Made by a program: the position numbers and the translations under genes
Assembly: GCA_020073215.1 (NCBI GenBank)
Contig: JAIQFO010000012.1
Coordinates: forward strand, 1-64,000
Origin: Terriglobia bacterium
GTDB taxonomy: Bacteria; Acidobacteriota; Terriglobia; Terriglobales; Acidobacteriaceae
Reading direction: 5' to 3'
DNA: 64,000 bases
The notes under the pieces: model-generated
The model's input: only the letters and a program-made list of their open reading frames with translations
What the model was told of the DNA's origin: nothing
Database searches by the model: none
In this document: positions 56,282 to 63,595 of the stretch, one piece after another
Layout: each line of letters opens with the position of its first letter
How positions within the stretch are numbered: the stretch's first letter is position 1

Positions 56282-56689
56282 TTGGCCTACAATCTCGGCG
56301 GCGGCTCTTGGGCCGGAAGCAACCATCGGAAGCGGCTGGCGTTCCCAGGGCTACGCCCAGCGAGCCTCATGCTGCTGGCGTTCTGCCTGGCGCTCGGCTC
56401 AATTCCCCAAGCACAAACCCAGTCTACCCAGTCTGAGGAGCACTCCAGTCGCAAGGTCCTTTGGACCGAGGAGCCAGATTATCCCATCATCCTAAAGAGC
56501 AAAGGAATCGGCGGGGTAGTTCGCCTGAAAGCAACCGTGCTGGCGAACGGAACCGTCGCTCGCGTTGGGATACTGGGTGGCAATCCGATTCTGGCCGAGA
56601 GCGCCGTCAAGGCCGTGATGAACTGGAAATACGCCCCTGCCCCGTCATCGACCAACCAGATCGTCACCTTCAATTTCAAGGCACACTAA
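56282..56689 (+). CDS. Secreted TonB C-terminal-domain protein, paralogue 2
   Basis: About 135 residues, opening at TTG 56282 (later starts are possible, e.g. near the signal segment SLMLLAFCLALGSIPQAQ). The TonB_C core EEPDYPIILKSKGIGGVVRLKATVLANGTVARVGILGGNPILAESAVKAVMNWKYAPAPS closely matches the gene at 55668, indicating tandem duplication. No receptor gene is adjacent. Confidence 0.72.
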   Translation: MAYNLGGGSWAGSNHRKRLAFPGLRPASLMLLAFCLALGSIPQAQTQSTQSEEHSSRKVLWTEEPDYPIILKSKGIGGVVRLKATVLANGTVARVGILGGNPILAESAVKAVMNWKYAPAPSSTNQIVTFNFKAH

Positions 56690-56833
56690 ACAAGAACTCG
56701 TTGCGGGAGACGCCTTTATGGCCCGCGGGGACGGGAGCCCGATCCGTTTCAAGCGCCCATCATCCGACCCGGAAGAAGGTCGGCGAATGGATTATTTCCG
56801 CGTACTCCGCGTCTCCGCGGTTAGAATTCACTC

Positions 56834-58054
56834 ATGCCCGTATCGCAACTGCGCGAAATCGCCCCGGCCGCCCGCCTGGAAAACGTCCGCTACGCCATTC
56901 GCGATCTGGCCTGCATTGCCGATGACGTCGCCCGCCAAGGACACAAAATCCTTCCGCTCAACATCGGCGACCCGCTCAACTTTGACTTCCAAACGCCCGC
57001 CCACATGATTGAAGCCGTCTATCAAGCCATGCGCGACGGTAAGAATGGATACTCTCCATCTTCGGGCATCAAGGAAGCGCTCGAGGCGATTCGAGGCGAG
57101 GCCGCCCGGAAGGGGATCACCAACATTCAGGATGTCTTCGTAACGTCGGGCGTCAGCGAGACGGTGGATATTTGCCTGGCCGCGCTGCTCAATCCGGGCG
57201 ACAACCTGCTGACTCCGTGCCCCGACTATCCGCTCTACTCCGCGGTTCTGGCAAAGTTCGAAATCGGACTCAACACTTATTACCTGAACGAAGAAAACGG
57301 CTGGCAACCCGATCTCGACGACCTCAAGAGAAAGATCACCCCCCGGACGCGCGGCCTAGTGCTGATCAATCCCAACAATCCCACCGGCTCGCTCTGCACC
57401 CGCAAGACGCTTGAACAGATTGCCGAACTAGCGCGCCAACACAACCTGGTTGTCTTCGCGGACGAGATTTACGACAAACTGATAATCGGTGCGGTAAAAC
57501 AGGACGACCAGCACGTCGCCATGGCCGCGGTAGCGCCCGACGTGCCGGTCATCACCTTCGGCGGACTGTCCAAGAATTACCTCGCCCCCGGATGGCGCAT
57601 CGGATGGGGCATTGCCAGCGGCGAGGCTTCGGTCATCAAGCCTTATCTCGAAGGCGTAAACAAACTGTTGCGGGCGCGCCTCTGCGCCAATCATCCCGAG
57701 CAGTACGCGATCAAGGCGGCGCTCGAAGGTCCGCAGGATCACCTCGTAGAAGTCAAGCGCAAGCTGCGTAGCCGCCGCGATCTGACCATGCAGTGGTGCG
57801 CCAAAACTCCGCGCGTAAGTTGTGTCGAGCCGCGCGGTGCTTTCTACGCGTACCCGCGCATAGACATCCCCGAAGGCGACGACGTCTTCGTCAAAGAACT
57901 AATCCGCCAGAAGTACGTGACGGTCGTGCACGGCTCCGGCTTTGGACAGCGTCCCGGAACCAAACACTTCCGCATCGTGTTCCTGCCCGACGAAGAGACG
58001 CTGACCACCGCCTACTCAGCGATCGCCGATTTCCTCCAAGAACGCTACCGCTAG
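56834..58054 (+). CDS. PLP-dependent aminotransferase (AlaA-like, class I)
   Basis: 406 residues. Fold-type-I aminotransferase: IGDPLNFDFQTP, YSPSSGIKEALEAI, VTSGVSETVDICLAALLNPGD, the PLP region NPNNPTGSLC, catalytic Lys in GGLSKNYLAPGWRIGW and the C-terminal Arg in HFRIVFLP. The N-terminus and GLSKNYLAPGWRIGW fit AlaA/YfbQ-type glutamate-pyruvate aminotransferases making alanine. ATG 56834 chosen. Single gene. Confidence 0.92.
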   Translation: MPVSQLREIAPAARLENVRYAIRDLACIADDVARQGHKILPLNIGDPLNFDFQTPAHMIEAVYQAMRDGKNGYSPSSGIKEALEAIRGEAARKGITNIQDVFVTSGVSETVDICLAALLNPGDNLLTPCPDYPLYSAVLAKFEIGLNTYYLNEENGWQPDLDDLKRKITPRTRGLVLINPNNPTGSLCTRKTLEQIAELARQHNLVVFADEIYDKLIIGAVKQDDQHVAMAAVAPDVPVITFGGLSKNYLAPGWRIGWGIASGEASVIKPYLEGVNKLLRARLCANHPEQYAIKAALEGPQDHLVEVKRKLRSRRDLTMQWCAKTPRVSCVEPRGAFYAYPRIDIPEGDDVFVKELIRQKYVTVVHGSGFGQRPGTKHFRIVFLPDEETLTTAYSAIADFLQERYR

Positions 58055-58254
58055 GAAGATTCAGATTCAGATTTTGGAGAGCCGGGCGCCCCCGCCCGGC
58101 CCCCGCCGAAGCCGTTTGAGGTTTCTTGTCAACCCCCCATTTTGGCAGTTTTCGCCGTAAGCCGATGATTTGGCACGGAGAATATACTCAGGAAAGTTGT
58201 CCAACTGGCGGTGTGAATTTGCTATCCTAAAAGTAGGGAGTGAATACTAAGAAG

Positions 58255-58285
58255 AAGGTGGGGATCCCCCCACCTTTCTTGTTTT
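58255..58285 (+). terminator. Rho-independent terminator-like hairpin
   Basis: AAGGTGGGG / CCCCACCTT (58255-58263 with 58268-58276) with a 4-base loop, followed by TCTTGTTTT. It lies 200 bases after the aminotransferase gene and about 50 bases after a weak promoter-like TTGTCC...TGCTATCCT (58197-58228), so it could end a very short separate transcript. Confidence 0.55.
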
Positions 58286-58332
58286 GGAACGACGAATCAG
58301 CGACGAATAGCGAAAAGAGCAAGGAATCTAGC

Positions 58333-58425
58333 TAAGTCATTGGTTCTTAAAGACTTTACCCGCAAATCCTTTAAACTCAAAGACCTGGCAGGATACACCC
58401 CTAAGTCTTTGATTCCAAAAGACCG
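58333..58425. repeat. Three imperfect AAGTC...AAAGAC hairpin repeats
   Basis: Copies at 58333-58355, 58363-58386 and 58402-58425 share AAxTCxTTxxxxTCxxAAAGAC; the first and third can fold on themselves (GTC-TT / AAAGAC). A G-run (AAAAAGGGGGGG) follows. The 58055-58471 gap otherwise shows a GCCGGGCG-cccc-CGCCCGGC hairpin near 58081 and no gene. Confidence 0.5.
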
Positions 58426-58471
58426 AAAAAAGGGGGGGTAGGGGGTAGGTGCCCGGCCAAACCCCCGAACG

Positions 58472-59071
58472 CTAGAATCGGAAGGTTGGGCCGAAGCTCA
58501 CGCGCAGGTTGTGGCGAGCCCCGTTGTCGAAGAAGATGTCGTCACCGACTTCCAACCGCAGGCCTACCGGTCCCACAAACCCTTCCACGCCGCCACCGGG
58601 GTAGACGGCAAACTTGGCGTCCCCGTTGCCGACCGCGCCCAGAGCGCTCTTGAACCCCGCCGGCACGTTCTGAGAATTGGTGGTAAAGCTGATCACCCCT
58701 ACTTTGCCGGTGACAAAAAGGCGAAGCGGTCCCGACCCGGTCTGGAACTTCGGTCCGAACAGCCCGTGCAAAACGTGCGTCTTCGACGGGACCAGTTCAT
58801 CCGTGACTCCGTTGGTAAATATGTTGGAGTAGTTGCGGTCGAAGTCGTAGGCCATTTCCGCTTCGAGTTGCACGCTGCGCCTCACGTTGAAAGCCAGACG
58901 CCCCCCGAGGCCCGCGTAATTGAGGCTCGGATTGGTGCGGTCCACGCGGAAATAATCCGCGAATGCGCCCACTTCCACGTGGTCGCCACCTTCTTTCAGG
59001 GCTTGGGCAAATGTGAATCTCGGCGTGGTAAAACAGAAAACGAGTATTGCGGACACAACAAGACGCTTCAT
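58472..59071 (-). CDS. Outer-membrane beta-barrel protein (OmpA-barrel-like)
   Basis: 199 residues: signal peptide (MKRLVVSAILVFCFTTPRFTFAQ), then amphipathic strands (DHVEVGAFADYFRVD, YAGLGGRLAFNV, VQLEAEMAYDF, HVLHGLFGPKFQTG, LRLEVGDDIFFDNG) and a C-terminal aromatic strand ending RVSFGPTFRF, the usual BAM recognition signal. An eight-stranded barrel is expected. Function unknown. Confidence 0.78.
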   Translation of the reverse strand: MKRLVVSAILVFCFTTPRFTFAQALKEGGDHVEVGAFADYFRVDRTNPSLNYAGLGGRLAFNVRRSVQLEAEMAYDFDRNYSNIFTNGVTDELVPSKTHVLHGLFGPKFQTGSGPLRLFVTGKVGVISFTTNSQNVPAGFKSALGAVGNGDAKFAVYPGGGVEGFVGPVGLRLEVGDDIFFDNGARHNLRVSFGPTFRF

Positions 59072-59273
59072 TCTTTCCTCCGTCTTCTGCGGTCAGTGGA
59101 CGATCGTCAGCCGCACCCTTCCTGGCAGGACGGAGTGGCAGAAACAACACCAAGGCGAGGCTGATCTCCGGTTCGATGCGGTTCTACAAGGCCAGGTTGG
59201 CCTGCGGCAACTATAAACAAACAAACCACTTACAATCGTTATTGGTGACCAGCGGCGTCGGCTGCGGATGTTC

Positions 59274-59882
59274 TCAGTAGATCCCCGGGATCAACGCCGG
59301 CACGCCCCGCGCATACGCTTCGAACTCCGGGCCAAACGCCTGCCGCAGCAACCGCTCTTCGCTGCGAATCCGTATGTAGGTTCCGGGAATGAATAACACG
59401 ATCGCAATCAGCAGCGGGATCCACTGCGCCACCGCCAGCCCGGTAGCCAGGAGCATGCCAAACATGCCCGCGTAGATCGGGTTCCGAACGATGTGGTAAG
59501 GCCCGTCCTGAATGAGAGTGTGGCCCTCCACCAGTCGCGCCGCCAGAGCCCATTGCTTTCCCAAACGCCGCGCGGCGGCGTTGACCAGCCACACCGAAGT
59601 GATGGCAATGGCCACGGTCAGTGCGGCCAGTCCCCATTCCGCCACCGGCGATCCGGACACGACCGGCGAGAAGTGTTTCTGCCGCAGCGGAAAAGACCAG
59701 ACGCATGCGTACCCGGCGCTTTGCAACAACAACCCGATCAGTGAGGTCCAATCGCGTTTCGCCTCACGGGCTCGCGGCGGACGTTTCCGCAGCCAAAACG
59801 TAAGGCCAAAGATCCACCAGCAGACGACGACCGCGTAGAACGCCGCCCTCGCCGCCAGATGCGGTGTCGGTGAGACAGCCAC
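59274..59882 (-). CDS. Isoprenylcysteine carboxylmethyltransferase-family membrane protein
   Basis: 202 residues with about five hydrophobic helices and the ICMT/PEMT cofactor region: HTLIQDGPYHIVRNPIYAGMFGMLLATGL, then TYIRIRSEERLLRQAFGPEFEAYARGVPALIPGIY. The HxVRNPxY and E-x2-L-x3-F-G-x-E-x3-Y motifs define the family. Bacterial members are SAM-dependent methyltransferases of mostly unknown, probably lipid or small-molecule, substrates. Confidence 0.88.
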   Translation of the reverse strand: MAVSPTPHLAARAAFYAVVVCWWIFGLTFWLRKRPPRAREAKRDWTSLIGLLLQSAGYACVWSFPLRQKHFSPVVSGSPVAEWGLAALTVAIAITSVWLVNAAARRLGKQWALAARLVEGHTLIQDGPYHIVRNPIYAGMFGMLLATGLAVAQWIPLLIAIVLFIPGTYIRIRSEERLLRQAFGPEFEAYARGVPALIPGIY

Positions 59883-60074
59883 TTCTTCGCCCCCCGTCCC
59901 CGGTGAATTTCGAGGACTTCGTAACTCTACACTGGCCAGCGGATTCCCTATACTTGCTTAGAATATCTCCCCCGGAAAAGGCTTTGCGTGGGCTTCGCCC
60001 CGCGGACCGCCTTGGGCGGCTGTCGCTCCTCGGCTTGGCCTGCTGCCACCCTTTTTGTGGAAGCAAACGTCATC

Positions 60075-60103
60075 TTGACATGGCTCCACTTATGTAGAAT
60101 AAT
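60075..60103 (+). promoter_or_regulatory. Promoter of the Xre-RES pair, leaderless geometry
   Basis: TTGACA (60075-60080), 17 bases, AATAAT (60098-60103); transcription should start near 60110, which is the ATG itself. An imperfect inverted repeat CATGGCTCC (60079-60087) / GGAGACATG (60116-60124) spans promoter and start and could be the autoregulatory operator. Confidence 0.5.
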
Positions 60104-60109
60104 GTTGCC

Positions 60110-60580
60110 ATGTTTGGAGACATGGTTTTGGACGCATCCAACGTGATCCACCTCCACGGGGCAGCTTTGGACCAGCCTGCGGACCTCTCCAGCCGGGCCG
60201 TACAGGAGAAGCTCAGCCCAGTCGCCATCCGCGCGTTTTTTCGCATGGCAGCGCACTGGCAGCTGCGCGACGAGGACGCGCGCGGCCTGATCGGCGGTGT
60301 GTCCAATGGCTCGTTCTACCAGCTCAAACGCGGCCCCGTCAAAGCTGCAGGCGCCAAAACATTGGATCAGGACAAACTCACGCGCGTATCCCTGCTGGTG
60401 GGAATTTTCAAGGCTCTCAATATCCTTTATTCGACCAAGCTCGCCGATGCCTGGGTGCAGTTGCCCAATTCCAATCCCATCTTCGGCGGTCAGACGCCGC
60501 TGGCCTACATGTTGCGGGGCGGACTGCCCGCAATGCTCCGGGTTCGCCAGTTGCTCGACGCGCGCCGCGGCGGCCTGTAG
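60110..60580 (+). CDS. Xre/MbcA/ParS-type antitoxin
   Basis: 156 residues. N-terminal HTH-like region (SPVAIRAFFRMAAHWQLRDEDARGLIGGVSNGSFYQLK) and the C-terminal DUF2384/MbcA domain (LTRVSLLVGIFKALNILYSTKLADAWVQLPNSNPIFGGQTPLAYMLRGGLPAMLRVRQLLDARRG). It neutralises the RES toxin encoded 44 bases downstream and probably represses the operon. ATG 60110 fits the promoter; ATG 60122 is the alternative. Antitoxin-before-toxin order is standard. Confidence 0.93.
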   Translation: MFGDMVLDASNVIHLHGAALDQPADLSSRAVQEKLSPVAIRAFFRMAAHWQLRDEDARGLIGGVSNGSFYQLKRGPVKAAGAKTLDQDKLTRVSLLVGIFKALNILYSTKLADAWVQLPNSNPIFGGQTPLAYMLRGGLPAMLRVRQLLDARRGGL

Positions 60581-60624
60581 TTCAGCCAAGGAGGTAAATC
60601 CCCAGAAGGGTGAACCCACAGAAA

Positions 60625-61371
60625 ATGCTCCCCCAAACCACGCCCATCTCGCAGGACGATACGCACCGCCTCATCCCCAATCGCTTCTATGAAGAGGGAG
60701 AAAGTGTGCTGTCGCGGCTCGGATTGCCCCCGGCACAAATGGGGCATTTGTTCCAGCTCGACGACGCCACCAACGCACGGCTGGCGGGCGAGGCCAACCT
60801 GCTCCCCGGAATCACCGTGCACGAATTGGTTTTCGCCGTGCCCCACTATCACATCATCAATGCCGCCTTCACCCACGCGCGCCCTGGAGGCAGCCGCTTC
60901 AGCGGGGCCGACCGCGGCGTTTGGTATGCCGGATTTTCCCTGAAGACGGCACAAGCCGAGGTCGCCTTTCATTATGGCGAGGGATTGCGCGAGGTCAATT
61001 GGGAGGAAGAAGAAACCGTCGACTATCGTGAGTACCTGGCCGACTTTCGTGCGGACTTTCACGATCTGCGCACTGGGAACCTACCCCATGACAAGTCTCG
61101 AGATGACGAGCTTCGAGAGGGCGAGCCGCGCGGCGAAAGCGCCTACAAGAAATACCTGCAGCCCCGCAGTTATCGAGCGTCCCAGCAACTCGGCCGCCGC
61201 CTGCTCGATCGGGGATCTGCAGGAATTGTTTATCCGAGCGTTCGCCACGCCGGCGGCACCTGCATTGCTTGCTTCCGTCCCGCGCTGGTCGGCAACGTAA
61301 GAGAAGGGGCGCGAGTCACGTTTACCTTCCCCGATGCATTCCACGCGCCGAAGATAAAAGTCTCCCGCTAG
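60625..61371 (+). CDS. RES-domain toxin (NAD-degrading type)
   Basis: 248 residues. RES domain features: RLIPNRFYEEG, SRFSGADRGVWYAGFSLKTAQAEVAFHYG (the R-x-S-...-YA-x-x-x-x-TA-x-x-E core) and SAGIVYPSVRHAGGTCIACFRP. Known RES toxins deplete NAD+ by hydrolysis or phosphorolysis. ATG 60625 is preferred; GTG 60610 is also in frame and closer to an AAGGAGG box (60588-60594). At about 250 residues it is longer than the roughly 150-190 of MbcT/ParT types. Confidence 0.9.
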   Translation: MLPQTTPISQDDTHRLIPNRFYEEGESVLSRLGLPPAQMGHLFQLDDATNARLAGEANLLPGITVHELVFAVPHYHIINAAFTHARPGGSRFSGADRGVWYAGFSLKTAQAEVAFHYGEGLREVNWEEEETVDYREYLADFRADFHDLRTGNLPHDKSRDDELREGEPRGESAYKKYLQPRSYRASQQLGRRLLDRGSAGIVYPSVRHAGGTCIACFRPALVGNVREGARVTFTFPDAFHAPKIKVSR

Positions 61372-61450
61372 AACCAGATTCATAGAATGCGCTATAGAAT
61401 GCGGGTTCGCCACTCATCTCGCACTTTGCGATGAGTGGGAACTCGGCGAG

Positions 61451-62458
61451 CTACACCATCTCCGTGCCCCACAGATCGTGCAGGTGCACGATCCCCAGCA
61501 AGCGCCGCTCGCCCTCCACCACCACCAGCGAAGTAATCTTCATCTCTTCCATGCGAGCCAGCGCGGTGGCGGCGAACTCCTGCGCGCCGATGGTTTTGGG
61601 AGCCCGCGTCATGCAGTCCTCGGCCGCGAGGTCGAGCGCATCTTTGCCGCGCTGCTCCAGCAACCGCCGCAGATCGCCGTCGCTGATCACCCCCAGCAGA
61701 CGGTCGCCCTCGACCACGGCTGTCATGCCCAGCTTCTTGCGCGACATCTCGTAAATCACGTCCGGCATCTTGGTCTGTGCCGTGACCCGCGGAACCGCGT
61801 CTCCCGAGTGCATCAATGATTCGACCCGAGCCAGCCGCTTGCCCAGCTTGCCCCCAGGGTGCAGGTTGGCAAAGTCTTCTTCCTTGAACCCGCGCCTTTC
61901 CGAAAGCGCCACCGCCAAGGCATCGCCCAGGGCAAGCATGGTCGTGGTAGAAGCCGTAGGAGCAAGCCCCAGCGAGCAAGCTTCCCGGGAAATCGAGCAG
62001 TCCAGAGCAACGTCGGCAGAAGATGCGAGAGTCGAGGCGCGTGTAGCGCGGACACTCTTGTCCGCGAGGGTTTCCGCAACGTCGTCGCAAGTCATGCTGA
62101 TGAGCGGCACCTGCAGCCGCTTAATCGTAGCCAGCACCTGCAGAATTTCTTCCGTCTCACCGCTAGCCGAGAGCGCCAGAACAACATCGCCGCGCACGAC
62201 CATCCCCAGATCGCCATGCAGCGCCTCGACCGGATGCAGGTAAAGCGCCGGCGACCCGGTCGAACTCAACGTAGCCGCGATCTTGCGAGCGATCAGCCCG
62301 CTCTTCCCCATCCCGGTGACGACCACCCTGCCGCGACAGTCGCAGAGCAGATCGAGCGCCCGGTTGAAGTCCGCGGCCATCGGACCCGCCAACCGGTCGG
62401 CCAGCGCCCGCAACGCCTCGGCCTCAATGCGCACCACGTTCTCGCCCACATGCTTCAT
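61451..62458 (-). CDS. kdsD: D-arabinose 5-phosphate isomerase with a repeat-derived insertion
   Basis: 335 residues; converts ribulose 5-phosphate to arabinose 5-phosphate for Kdo and LPS. SIS domain: VVVTGMGKSGLIARKIAATLSSTGSPALYLHPVEALHGDLGM, LSASGETEEIL, REACSLGLAPTASTTTMLALGDALAVAL; then two CBS domains (about 210-335). Residues about 127-140 (AETLADKSVRATRA) are extra compared with relatives, where VPLISMTC runs almost directly into STLA..ADVALD. That insert is encoded by the palindrome at 62043-62066. The frame is kept, so the enzyme may still work. Confidence 0.93.
   Translation of the reverse strand: MKHVGENVVRIEAEALRALADRLAGPMAADFNRALDLLCDCRGRVVVTGMGKSGLIARKIAATLSSTGSPALYLHPVEALHGDLGMVVRGDVVLALSASGETEEILQVLATIKRLQVPLISMTCDDVAETLADKSVRATRASTLASSADVALDCSISREACSLGLAPTASTTTMLALGDALAVALSERRGFKEEDFANLHPGGKLGKRLARVESLMHSGDAVPRVTAQTKMPDVIYEMSRKKLGMTAVVEGDRLLGVISDGDLRRLLEQRGKDALDLAAEDCMTRAPKTIGAQEFAATALARMEEMKITSLVVVEGERRLLGIVHLHDLWGTEMV
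62043..62066. repeat. GTAGCG-family palindromic repeat inside kdsD
   Basis: GTAGCGCGGACA-ctct-TGTCCGCG: an 8-bp perfect stem (62047-62054 with 62059-62066) with the GTAGCG prefix also found at 63455. It encodes residues 131-139 of the kdsD product in frame. Confidence 0.75.
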
Positions 62459-62540
62459 GAAGGGGAAATGTTAGCAGAAGGAGCCGAGCCTCGGGTGATC
62501 GGGGCCATTGGACACAGTAGAAACTGTCCCCGTCCGGTAT

Positions 62541-63440
62541 ATGCTATGCGGACAGATGCTCGCCACACTGACTAAAGGCTACGTATATCAGCGCCCCGAA
62601 GGCCCCCTGAGCCTCCTGCTCCGTCAGTTGATCTGGCTGCTGAGCCAGCCTCTGTTTTGGGCGGCCTTGGGCGTCGTGGTAGGACCGTATCTGTTTTACC
62701 GCGGCTTCCGCCTCTTCCAGCGCAAGCGTCTCATCCTCGATATTCCGCGCTCCACGGTCAGGGCAGCTGCGATCGGACCCGTGGAAGTTTCCGGCAAAGC
62801 CGTTGGTCCTTACACGCTGGTTTCGCCGCTGAGTTCAAGAGACTGCTTGTACTACCGGGTGGTGATTCGCGTCTTCCGACACCGGAGCAGCAGCCCGATC
62901 GTCGACGAAGTCTGCGCTCCCTTGTTTGTCGACGATGGCACCGGAGAGCTGATGATCTACCCCAAAAGCGCCGAGATGCAATGGGCCGGCGTTACCGGGG
63001 ATGGCGGGGAATATCTAACCCACGTTCTCGCCCGCCACGGTTGCGAGAGGCAGGACTTAGTGGATGCGCAAGAGTTCTGCATCCTGCCCGGCGACAACAT
63101 TTTCATCCTCGGCACATTGCGCGAGAATCCATGGGCGACGAAAGACCCAGGTGCCAGTTCCTTGTCGCGAATCGGCCCTGGATTCGTCAGCCTCGATGAA
63201 GCAGACTTGCTGCGGCGAGAAGCATTCACGTGTCTGAACCCAAATCTGCCCTCCGGGGCAGCTCAGGGAAGAGAGTTCAACTTGTACCCGCCGACAATCT
63301 TGATGCAAGGCCAGAACCCATTCGTAATTTCCACCCATAGCCAGCGGGAAGTCGTATCCGAGCTCGCCTGGAAATCCTTCCTCTTTATCTGGGGAGGCCC
63401 GATCTGGACGTTGTGGGCGCTCTGGAAACTTCTCAGCTAA
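62541..63440 (+). CDS. GIDE-domain membrane protein (MULAN-like, bacterial)
   Basis: About 300 residues. TM near 25-50 (LSQPLFWAALGVVVGPYLFYRGF), a GIDE-type domain (IPRSTVRAAAIGPVEVSGKAVGPYTLVSPLSSRDCLYYRVVIRVFRH...FVDDGTGELMIYP, about 65-145 and onward to 230) and a C-terminal hydrophobic helix (SFLFIWGGPIWTLWALW). The eukaryotic relative MULAN carries a RING finger after this domain; none is present here, so ligase activity is not implied. Start ATG 62541 or 62556; an open frame to 62508 is unlikely. Faces a lemA gene convergently. Confidence 0.8.
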   Translation: MLCGQMLATLTKGYVYQRPEGPLSLLLRQLIWLLSQPLFWAALGVVVGPYLFYRGFRLFQRKRLILDIPRSTVRAAAIGPVEVSGKAVGPYTLVSPLSSRDCLYYRVVIRVFRHRSSSPIVDEVCAPLFVDDGTGELMIYPKSAEMQWAGVTGDGGEYLTHVLARHGCERQDLVDAQEFCILPGDNIFILGTLRENPWATKDPGASSLSRIGPGFVSLDEADLLRREAFTCLNPNLPSGAAQGREFNLYPPTILMQGQNPFVISTHSQREVVSELAWKSFLFIWGGPIWTLWALWKLLS

Positions 63441-63454
63441 TCGCAGATCTAACC

Positions 63455-63550
63455 GTAGCGCCGCCGTCTCGGCGGTTGTCCGGCGGGCGTCTCGCCCGCC
63501 GCGCCGACGGCGAAACACTCTGGGGCGAGCTGACAACATGCCAGCGCTAC
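63455..63550. repeat. Nested cruciform element (GTAGCGC family)
   Basis: Outer inverted repeat GTAGCGC (63455-63461) / GCGCTAC (63544-63550); next GTTGTC (63475-63480) / GACAAC (63532-63537); inner hairpins CCGCCG-tct-CGGCGG and GGCGGGCG-tct-CGCCCGCC. It fills the gap between the convergent GIDE and lemA genes. Confidence 0.75.
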
Positions 63551-63595
63551 GATATTCATCAAGCGGTCGAGGTACTGGAAGTCGAAAGTAGCTGG

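Noticed and set aside
62541-63440. A bacterial E3 ubiquitin ligase
   Set aside because: The family name comes from eukaryotic MULAN; no RING finger cysteines follow the GIDE domain here.
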